A stretch of 5,226 nucleotides of DNA from JBDRGC01 sp043818215 (GTDB lineage Bacteria; Chloroflexota; Anaerolineae; Anaerolineales; UBA11858), in assembly GCA_043818215.1 (NCBI GenBank), contig JBDRGC010000359.1, positions 1 through 5,226 of the forward strand, read 5' to 3'. Shown piece after piece: positions 1 through 5,226 of this stretch (positions within the stretch are counted from its first letter, which is position 1; the number at the start of each line of letters is the position of its first letter). Made by a program: the position numbers and the translations under genes. The notes under the pieces are model-generated. The model had not been told where the DNA came from and did not search any database. It was given only the letters and a program-made list of their open reading frames with translations.

Positions 1-266
1 CCAAAGATATCTTCCAGTTCCAAATCACCCAGTACTTCGCAATCCAGGTAGATGAACAGGTTGTCTTCCAGTAATCCCAGTGAAGGCCAAACTTCTGGCC
101 GCACCAGGTGGAAGAGCAGCGATGTTTTGCCAATCTTTCGAGGACCAACAATCGAGACGGATTGGTTGCCGCGCAGAAAAGCGGCGATTTCGTTTAATTC
201 ATGCACCCGGCCAAAGAAAAGGTCGGGGGTGCGTACGGGTCCGCGAGAAATGTAGGGGTTGTCCAT
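1..266 (-). CDS. P-loop ATPase (AAA/STAND-like), N-terminal part, runs off the window
   Basis: The first 88 codons of a minus-strand gene are visible; the rest lies beyond position 1. The protein opens MDNPYISRGPVRTPDLFFGR, a lead-in seen before many AAA_16/COG1672-like ATPase domains in Chloroflexota and cyanobacteria. A clear Walker A loop follows at residues 41-49 (GPRKIGKTS). A predicted beta strand with acidic end (LFIYLDCE, residues 70-77) comes after it, as expected downstream of the P-loop in this fold. No signal peptide or membrane segment occurs in the visible part, so this end is probably cytoplasmic. The ATG at 264-266 is chosen because AGGA lies six bases upstream and the conserved lead-in begins right after it. 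The neighbouring large gene ends 116 bases upstream on the same strand and carries a related ATPase module. The function beyond ATP binding, and what is fused C-terminally, cannot be seen. Confidence 0.9.
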   Translation of the reverse strand, partial: MDNPYISRGPVRTPDLFFGRVHELNEIAAFLRGNQSVSIVGPRKIGKTSLLFHLVRPEVWPSLGLLEDNLFIYLDCEVLGDLELEDIF

Positions 267-272
267 TTTCAA

Positions 273-276
273 TCCT
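273..276 (-). promoter_or_regulatory. Ribosome binding site of the downstream ATPase gene
   Basis: On the minus strand AGGA sits six bases before the ATG at 266-264, a normal Shine-Dalgarno spacing. It supports independent translation initiation of this gene rather than coupling to the large gene, whose stop is more than 100 bases away. Confidence 0.65.
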
Positions 277-302
277 GGGCAAAATAGTCTTTATCTTGTT
301 TT

Positions 303-374
303 AACGCAGAGATGCAAAGGTGCGATGTCGCAAAGTTTTTGATTTTTCTTTTTGTGTCTTTGCGGCTTTGCGTT
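303..374. repeat. Hairpin-forming repeat of NNGCAAAG octamers
   Basis: On the plus strand the left arm is four tandem octamers: acGCAGAG, atGCAAAG, gtGCGATG and tcGCAAAG (304-335). A T-rich spacer follows (336-349), then the complementary right arm ttttgtgt, ctttgcgg and ctttgcgt (350-373). The outer 22 bases of the two arms (303-324 and 353-374) pair at 15 of 22 positions. Several mismatches would be G-U pairs in plus-strand RNA. The repeat begins eight bases after the stop codon of the large gene and ends before the next gene's ribosome binding site. Similar CGCAAAG-rich intergenic repeats are, from memory, common in environmental bacterial genomes. No U-run follows the stem in the transcribed (minus) direction, so it is not a classical intrinsic terminator. 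It could still slow transcription or stabilise the 3' end. Confidence 0.75.
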
Positions 375-382
375 TATCCATC

Positions 383-3300
383 TTATTTTTCTTCAACATT
401 GCTAAATTCATCAATGGCTCGACTCATCGATTTATATTTCTCGACCCACATCCCCAGCAGGCCGAGTTTCCAGTGATAAACCTCGTCGAGGCCGGTTTCT
501 AAATCCTCGTGGGAGGATAATACTTCCCGCAGAGATAGTCGGTGGAGAGCATCTTGAATATCTCGCCGTTCAACGGTGATCCCGCGCTCTTCGAGATAAT
601 CGCTAATTTGGACTACGCTGGCATGACCGGTCAGCGGGATCATCCGGGTCAGGGTGGTCAATACTAATCGTTCCACGGGGGTTGCCTCGGTCCACAGGTA
701 GACAAAGTGGGCTTCACCCGATGCCAGAATTTCATCCAGCGCGGCGTTGACATCGGAAATGGTCACATAATTTCGTTCGCTCTTATTATGCCAGTTCACC
801 AGGCTGTGGCAAAGGAGTTGCATAAAATAGGGATGTCCGGCTGTAATCCGCCACATTTTATCGAGGGCCAGATCATCATAGCGCATATTGAATTCTTTGA
901 CGGGTTCTTGGATCAAGTGGAAGGCATCTTCTTTTTCCAGGAATCCAATCGAGTGATACAGGCTGATGTTGAAGAGTATGTTCCAGTAATCGGAAGCCAG
1001 TTCTTCAATTCGGTGAGTGCCGCAGAAGACCACGCTGAGATTCTGGGTGTGTTGGATGAGATGCCGCAGGAAGCTGAAGATCGATGAATCGATATTGCCG
1101 CGTTGGATGGCTGATTCTAGTTCTTCAAATTCGTCTAGCAGGATCAGCAGGTGCCGGTCGCCGATGATTTTCCGAACTTGTTGGAGAAAGACTTTCTCAA
1201 AGGACGATGTGGGGCTGTCGGCGAAATCTTCATACTCGGGTGGGTCAATCTCGAAGCCGCGGTCTTCCAAAACGAAGGAAATTTCTGTCGCCATATTAAG
1301 GAAGAAATTTGGCAAGCCGGGGTCTAACCCCAGAGACTGGCCATCCAGATAAACGGGGATATAGTCATCTCCCAAATGGGCAGGCAGCTGCTTCAAAAGG
1401 GATGTTTTTCCCGTCCGCCGTTGTCCAATTAAAACGAGATTATTCTGATGGAGGGCGGCCAGATTTTCCCGGACATAATCGATCACCGATTTACGACCGA
1501 AGAAAAGTGGGGATCCCATTTGGAGGGGGGTTCCCACTACATAGGGATTAGGGATGAATTGGAATTCTCCGGCGGTTGTCATCAGGTGGACGACATCGGC
1601 GAAATTTTCAATTTGATCTGACCCGCGGGGATCAGTGAACCGGATAATGAACCGCGCCCTGAGTTGGTTGATATCCTGCTCCAGCCGGGGGCGGATTCGA
1701 ACCTGAATTTGGGTTTCTTCGCCAGATGCCAGGCGCGGAATGGTTTCGGATGCGTTGATCAGGGTGTATTCGGGTGCTGGAGCCAGTGAGACCTGGATAA
1801 TAATCGCGGCACCGCGGCCTTCATTCTTGACACTCAGCACCAGAGTGATGATGTCGTTGCGCCAGGTGTTGCGGGTGAGCAGTTGGCAGACGATCTGTGC
1901 CCGGGTTTGGATTTCGATCATCGCACCAGTAATCACCGAGAGCCAGCTTTCGCTGATTTGCATTACGATGGGGCGCTCTGGCGAAGTCGGGCTGGTGCGG
2001 GCCATCCGTTCCACATGGCGGAGGTTTTCAACCGATGATGCCAGGTAGGCAAGTTTATCTCGGGATGTATCGACCCGTTGGGAAGCTTTCAGGCCGTTGA
2101 TCAATTCTGGAATAGACTGAATGGCTTTATAGCCAGCGTCGTCGCGATGATCTTCTTTGTAGGGAAGCAGCTCTGTAGGAAAACGAGCGATTATTTCCGC
2201 AGGAATTTTGGGGATTTCCCTTTCTTCCATGACACAGGCCCAATCGGGGTCTTCTCCCATTTCGATGATCTGAGAGATTGAGTTGGCGTTGAGTGCCCGG
2301 AGGAATAATTTATAAATCGTCAGAATTTGACCCCCATTGACAAATTCATCCTGACGTTCACCCAAGATTTCAGTCAAGCTCCTGAGACCGACGATCAATA
2401 GGTCAGGGGTCCATTGGCTGGAGAAAATATATTCGAAGGCCCGAGCCAATCCTGCCAGGGTTTCGTTGCCTCGAGTTTCACAGGCTTGGGGGAGATTATC
2501 AAGAATACTGGCAATGGTGGGATCGCTGCCAGCTTGCTGGGCAATCCCATAGATGCCGCTCAATGCAAATTTTGGGTATTCCTCCAGGATTGCAGCAATA
2601 GCTTCGGCTTTTCCAGCAGGAGAATTCCTGTATTCATCCAGAGATCGTTCTGCGTCTTCGCGGCGTTGGATTTCGTTTTGCTTTTCTTCGATCAATTGGG
2701 CCACATGGATGGCAGTTCCGGCCTGGTCGGTGAGGGTGTACAGCAAAGCCCGGTCTTCGCGAGAGTAACCTTGCCTGGAAAGGCGCGGTCCCAATGCCAG
2801 GATGCCGATAAATGGATGGTCAGTAGCGCGAGGTGCGATAAGGGGCACCAGAATGCGGAATACCGGGTGGTTTGGGCTGACTACTGCGGTGCTGTTATGT
2901 AGCTTTTGTAAAGATGATGCATCTAACGGAAGTTGGGCAGCGTCTTTTGAGTTCAAGTTAACGGATTCGGCTAATTTGAATTTCTGCCCATCGGTGTAGA
3001 GATAAACTGCCCCATGCTGAATATGCAGCAAGCTGGTCACTCGAGTGATGAGAACATGCAGAAGTTCGGGTAATTCGATGATGGATCGAATCTCTAACGA
3101 GAAATCGGTAAATGCCTGCCGGAAATCGACTCTCTCTCGGAAGAACATCCGGTCGATGAAAGTTTGCATCCGCAGACGCATGGGTTGGAAGATCAGCGTA
3201 ATAATCAAGGTGGAAATGACAATAGCAGCATCCGAACTTTTCCCCGTAACTGTTCTAAATATGGCCTGGAGAATAAAAACATCCGCCAGGTAAAACAGAC

Positions 3301-4318
3301 TGACAAACCCGGTCAGCGCGCCATACACCAGAGTTTGGTTTATGATGAAATCTACATCCCACAATTGGAACCTGAGGATGGATGTCCCGATGGCTAAAGG
3401 AACCATAATCAAACAGATGCTCAATAAAGTGTTACTTGCCAGGCTGAAGAAGATGCCTATCGTCCCTGGGTGGATTTCAGTTGTAGGGCCAAAAATGAGA
3501 TACACCACAAAGTACCCAATTGCGGCTGCCGATAGACCGAAGACGACCCACTTGGTTTGTTGGCGTTGAGAAGGAGTAGATATATGTTTAAACCGGAAAA
3601 TCTGAGCGAATACCCCGCTGCTCATCCAAAACAAAAGAACTACGCCCAGGCTGTATAAGCGGATATTGGAATACATCGTCGCTAATCGAGATGGGTCACC
3701 TCGGAAGTATATCCGCCCTAATAATCTCAAAAATACAGGCCAGCTATCTATGTCGATGGACATCGTAACGGGTGAAGTAGCCCAGGCCAGCACCCAGATA
3801 ACCCAGATATAGGCCAGGGGGCGTGCCCATTTTGGCACAACCCGTCCATCTGGGAATAAATAGAAAATTAGCAGAGCAGAACCCAACCCAATGGCCTGAA
3901 CGATGGTTACCGGGATTCTCCATTGAGGATAGGCTTCAGCAAAAATATTTAATGTTGGAAAAACAGCGGTCCCTATGGTTACCAGACCCAAAGAAACCAG
4001 GGTCGTAATTCGATTATCCGATTTTGATAAGAAGATGACCAAACCCGTAATGGTGAATGTAAACAGGGTTATTGCCTGAATCCCAATCGTATATAGGGCA
4101 TAGAAATTAATCGAGAATCCAAGCAGGCTGATATCTAATTCGGTACCTTGAGTGCTAAGTTGACCCCAATGGGAAGGGAGAGCGGCGATGTATAAACCTA
4201 AAGACAGGACAGCCACTAAAACCCAAAGCATGCGCCCAATTTTGATAGCCGCACTATGCGAATGGGAAATGATTTCTTCTTTAGATGGATGGATTTTTTC
4301 GATGCGCTCAACGCTCAT
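383..4318 (-). CDS. Membrane-anchored GAF sensor fused to a STAND/AAA-type ATPase
   Basis: The 1311-residue protein has a modular layout. Residues 29-48, 72-98, 105-127, 136-156, 166-183, 219-241, 257-277, 286-314, 328-352 and 364-380 look like about ten membrane segments. The motif QRQQTKWVVFGL (251-262) is typical of the membrane part of Chloroflexota GAF sensor kinases. A linker (RLRMQTFIDRMFFRERVDFR, 381-400) leads to a GAF domain (about 405-540) ending GYSREDRALLYTLTDQAGTAI, then a charged coiled coil (541-563). Residues 566-800 are mainly helical and unrecognised. Residues 800-915 look like an Ig/CARDB-like beta domain (LVLSVKNEGRGAA). The ATPase follows a NPYVVG...FFGR lead-in (923-942): Walker A GQRRTGKTS (965-973), Walker B LLILLDEFEE (1057-1066), a sensor-1-like FCGTHR (1098-1103) and GHPYFMQLL (1161-1169). 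The tail (about 1205-1295) resembles a winged helix. No histidine-kinase H-box or HATPase motif is present. Inferred role: an ATP-driven signalling switch at the cytoplasmic membrane. Ligand and partner are unknown. The reading frame is intact, and the ATG has AGGAC seven bases upstream. Confidence 0.93.
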   Translation of the reverse strand: MSVERIEKIHPSKEEIISHSHSAAIKIGRMLWVLVAVLSLGLYIAALPSHWGQLSTQGTELDISLLGFSINFYALYTIGIQAITLFTFTITGLVIFLSKSDNRITTLVSLGLVTIGTAVFPTLNIFAEAYPQWRIPVTIVQAIGLGSALLIFYLFPDGRVVPKWARPLAYIWVIWVLAWATSPVTMSIDIDSWPVFLRLLGRIYFRGDPSRLATMYSNIRLYSLGVVLLFWMSSGVFAQIFRFKHISTPSQRQQTKWVVFGLSAAAIGYFVVYLIFGPTTEIHPGTIGIFFSLASNTLLSICLIMVPLAIGTSILRFQLWDVDFIINQTLVYGALTGFVSLFYLADVFILQAIFRTVTGKSSDAAIVISTLIITLIFQPMRLRMQTFIDRMFFRERVDFRQAFTDFSLEIRSIIELPELLHVLITRVTSLLHIQHGAVYLYTDGQKFKLAESVNLNSKDAAQLPLDASSLQKLHNSTAVVSPNHPVFRILVPLIAPRATDHPFIGILALGPRLSRQGYSREDRALLYTLTDQAGTAIHVAQLIEEKQNEIQRREDAERSLDEYRNSPAGKAEAIAAILEEYPKFALSGIYGIAQQAGSDPTIASILDNLPQACETRGNETLAGLARAFEYIFSSQWTPDLLIVGLRSLTEILGERQDEFVNGGQILTIYKLFLRALNANSISQIIEMGEDPDWACVMEEREIPKIPAEIIARFPTELLPYKEDHRDDAGYKAIQSIPELINGLKASQRVDTSRDKLAYLASSVENLRHVERMARTSPTSPERPIVMQISESWLSVITGAMIEIQTRAQIVCQLLTRNTWRNDIITLVLSVKNEGRGAAIIIQVSLAPAPEYTLINASETIPRLASGEETQIQVRIRPRLEQDINQLRARFIIRFTDPRGSDQIENFADVVHLMTTAGEFQFIPNPYVVGTPLQMGSPLFFGRKSVIDYVRENLAALHQNNLVLIGQRRTGKTSLLKQLPAHLGDDYIPVYLDGQSLGLDPGLPNFFLNMATEISFVLEDRGFEIDPPEYEDFADSPTSSFEKVFLQQVRKIIGDRHLLILLDEFEELESAIQRGNIDSSIFSFLRHLIQHTQNLSVVFCGTHRIEELASDYWNILFNISLYHSIGFLEKEDAFHLIQEPVKEFNMRYDDLALDKMWRITAGHPYFMQLLCHSLVNWHNKSERNYVTISDVNAALDEILASGEAHFVYLWTEATPVERLVLTTLTRMIPLTGHASVVQISDYLEERGITVERRDIQDALHRLSLREVLSSHEDLETGLDEVYHWKLGLLGMWVEKYKSMSRAIDEFSNVEEK

Positions 4319-4325
4319 ACTTCAT

Positions 4326-4330
4326 GTCCT
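4326..4330 (-). promoter_or_regulatory. Ribosome binding site of the large sensor-ATPase gene
   Basis: On the minus strand AGGAC precedes the ATG at 4318-4316 with seven intervening bases. This fixes the start codon. The residues that follow form a short polar N-terminus before the first membrane segment, as expected. Confidence 0.65.
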
Positions 4331-4347
4331 GGTTTGAATGTAGGGCA

Positions 4348-4353
4348 AGTATA
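4348..4353 (-). promoter_or_regulatory. Candidate -10 box (TATACT) upstream of the sensor-ATPase gene
   Basis: TATACT on the minus strand matches the sigma-70 -10 consensus TATAAT at five of six positions and lies about 30 bases before the start codon. It would give a short leader containing the ribosome binding site. The hexamer about 17 bases further upstream (GCACCA region) is a poor -35 match, so the promoter may be weak or dependent on an activator. The call rests on sequence resemblance and position only. Confidence 0.4.
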
Positions 4354-4526
4354 CCTTATTCTGACATGGCTGGTGCCATAGGATATCCGAAAAAACAGAC
4401 CTGAAATATTTGATGGGTTCGCTCTTGTAGGATTACGAATATTTGGATAGCAGGTTGCAAATAGTGTGATTTGGTACTGGGAATGTAAAAATGAAAATGC
4501 CCCCGAATTTGAGGCCCCTGCTATTC

Positions 4527-4954
4527 TTACTTTTTCTCAAGTGTTGAGTCTTCAGTCTTTTTAGTCTCGGGTGGGTCTTCTGGCGAATTGTAACTTTGAA
4601 GTGCAACGATCCCGTTTCTAGCCTGATTAAGCAAATTTACGAGTTCATACTCAATTCGAGAGAGGGTATCAATCACATAATTATCTGCTTCCCGGCGGGT
4701 TCTTTCGGCATCAGAATGGGCCTTAGACTCAATTTCTTTGGCGTGTGCTCTGGCAGCTTGAGCAATAGAATCCCGCTCTACCCGAGATACGTTTTTTTCT
4801 CTGGCTAATGACAGGGACCGATTAGCCTCTTCTTGAGCCTGGGCTAAAATTCGATCCTTTTGAGATATCACCTGTTGGGCTTTTTCATCTCATCGGGGAT
4901 TGCCACACGCATCTGATCAATCAAATCGAGCATACATTCTTCATCTATAGACTT
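4527..4954 (-). pseudogene. Remnant of a coiled-coil protein (ATP synthase b-like / DivIVA-like), truncated and frameshifted
   Basis: The minus strand reads KSIDEECMLDLIDQMRVAIP then DEMK up to about 4883. It continues in the adjacent frame from 4873 as AQQVISQKDRILAQAQEEAN and onward to the TAA at 4527-4529. Joined, it matches a conserved Chloroflexota family I recall as starting near MxxxYxxDRLE and continuing VDEEExLDLIDQMRVAIPEE, KKAQQV, then a long Ala/Glu/Arg-rich coiled coil. The break is in an A5 run (plus-strand T5, 4881-4885). Six A's would restore the frame and the expected KKAQQV; as written the upstream frame ends at TGA 4870-4868. The N-terminal roughly 30-40 residues of the family are missing: an in-frame TGA at 4957-4955 closes the frame where the inverted-repeat element begins. 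The 114-codon frame opening with GTG at 4871-4869 has no convincing ribosome binding site, and its first codon is the internal Val of the family. No membrane segment is present. Function is unknown; b-subunit or DivIVA names are only coiled-coil resemblances. A sequencing indel could explain the frameshift but not the lost N-terminus. Confidence 0.75.
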
Positions 4955-5134
4955 TCAGAAAATGATTTTGACTCAACCTGTTGTCATTGCGAACGCAGCG
5001 CAGCGGAGTGCGGCAATCTCCTCGCAAAATGAGAGACTGCTTCGTCGCATACCTATGCAGGCACTGCGCAAAAACGCTCATCGTAGTGACATCCGGATAA
5101 GCAGAGTCAAAAACAATATCTGAATATCTTTAGA
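4944..5134. repeat. MITE-like inverted-repeat element, about 190 bp, non-coding
   Basis: Terminal inverted repeats of 31 bases lie at 4944-4974 and, in reverse complement, at 5134-5104. They match at 25 of 31 positions. The innermost 21 bases match at 18, including perfect TTCAGA and TTTTGACTC blocks. The interior is a GC-rich imperfect palindrome. No open reading frame resembling a transposase is present, so any movement would have needed help in trans. TA dinucleotides occur near both ends (4946-4947 and 5131-5132), which would fit a mariner-type TA duplication, but such a short match could be chance. The element separates two unrelated gene remnants on opposite strands. Confidence 0.6.
4982..5091. 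repeat. GC-rich imperfect palindrome forming the core of the inverted-repeat element
   Basis: The core starts TGTCATTGCGAACGC and ends ATCGTAGTGACA, so both ends read TGTCAYTRCGA outward to inward. It folds back around about 5026, where GCAATCTC (5013-5020) faces GAGACTGC (5033-5040), and GCGCAG blocks occur in both arms. The TGTCATTGCGA...GCAATCTC pattern resembles a dispersed palindromic repeat I remember from many environmental bacterial genomes. A transcript through it would form a long interrupted hairpin. No protein-coding signal is seen. Confidence 0.6.
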
Positions 5135-5144
5135 AGATGTCCTA

Positions 5145-5226
5145 ATGGGTAACCTGGGATTGACTTATCAGAAAGCCGCGAATATTCAACCGGCGATGCA
5201 TTATCACAAAAAGCGCTTGAATATTG
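5145..5226 (+). CDS. Fragment of a tetratricopeptide-repeat (TPR) protein, runs off the window
   Basis: From ATG 5145 the plus strand reads MGNLGLTYQKAANIQPAMHY then HKKRLNI before the window ends. The pattern NLGLxY...A...A..YH...L.I matches the TPR helix-turn-helix consensus in spacing (Leu-Gly-x-x-Tyr, then Ala nine residues on, then the second helix). The frame is open back to a TGA at 5121-5123, and residues EDVLMGNLG resemble the inside of a TPR array rather than a natural N-terminus. There is no good Shine-Dalgarno sequence before the ATG. The homology starts at the edge of the inverted-repeat element, so this is probably a gene that lost its 5' part, though the rest may continue intact to the right. 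TPR proteins mediate protein-protein contacts and often accompany STAND ATPases. A link to the genes on the left is not shown. Confidence 0.55.
   Translation, partial: MGNLGLTYQKAANIQPAMHYHKKRLNI

Noticed and set aside
303..374. Repeat units as a CRISPR array
   Set aside because: The units are 8 bases, contiguous and arranged as opposing arms with no spacers. This is a hairpin repeat, not an array.
303..374. Classical intrinsic terminator for the large gene
   Set aside because: The stem is interrupted and is followed by TTAAAACAAG rather than a T-run in the minus direction.
2630..2700. Histidine phosphorylation box in the coiled coil after GAF
   Set aside because: Residues 541-563 contain no His in an H-E/D-x-R/K-x-P context, and no N, G1 or G2 boxes follow, so a kinase is not supported.
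2414..2902. A 162-codon plus-strand open frame, and other plus-strand frames between 700 and 3570
   Set aside because: They lie antisense to the intact 1311-residue gene, contain no recognisable domain, and have the low-complexity Ser/Arg/Phe composition expected of shadow frames.
4497..4526. Possible terminator after the coiled-coil remnant
   Set aside because: On the minus strand two G-rich runs (GGGGCC and GGGGGC) precede a T-rich stretch, but the runs are direct rather than inverted, so they do not form a stem.
4527..4871. A complete 114-residue gene starting at GTG 4871
   Set aside because: The GTG encodes an internal Val of the conserved AQQVISQKDR motif, there is no convincing ribosome binding site, and conserved sequence continues upstream in another frame. 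It is better described as part of a frameshifted remnant.
5113..5226. Minus-strand open frame across the right end
   Set aside because: It stays open for about 38 codons but shows no family pattern, while the plus strand there matches the TPR consensus.

Overview
The window looks like a piece of a Chloroflexota genome, probably an Anaerolineae-like lineage. This is an inference from recognised protein families, not from a marker gene. The supporting signs are a multi-membrane-segment plus GAF sensor front end containing the motif QRQQTKWVVFGL, P-loop ATPases introduced by an NPY...G.P...FFGR lead-in, and a coiled-coil protein with an IDEE...LDLIDQMRVAIP motif. Base composition is moderate and all substantial genes lie on the minus strand.

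Reading in the direction of transcription (right to left), the right end (about 4940-5226) is a rearrangement scar. A plus-strand fragment of a tetratricopeptide (TPR) protein runs off the window from about 5135. It abuts a roughly 190-base imperfect inverted-repeat element (4944-5134). On the other side of that element is a 5'-truncated, frameshifted remnant of the coiled-coil protein (4527-4954, minus). Recognisable homology of both flanking genes stops at the element's edges.

Next comes a 208-base spacer with a plausible promoter and ribosome binding site. It leads into the dominant gene (383-4318, minus), which encodes 1311 residues. The protein has about ten membrane segments, a GAF domain and a short coiled coil. 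After these come a helical region with no confident family, a beta-rich Ig/CARDB-like domain, and a complete STAND/AAA-type ATPase with Walker A, Walker B, a GHP motif and a C-terminal winged-helix-like tail. The front end is one normally attached to histidine kinases. Here the kinase is absent and an ATPase module takes the output position.

After its stop codon lies a hairpin built of degenerate NNGCAAAG octamers (303-374). Then comes the start of a second gene on the same strand (1-266, continuing beyond the window). It encodes another P-loop ATPase with the same lead-in and Walker A arrangement. The two ATPase genes may be co-transcribed and may form a signalling pair, a membrane-anchored ATPase receptor and a soluble relative, but nothing in the window proves this. 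The most interesting object is the membrane-GAF-Ig-STAND fusion and its ATPase neighbour. The most unusual DNA structure is the inverted-repeat junction at the right.
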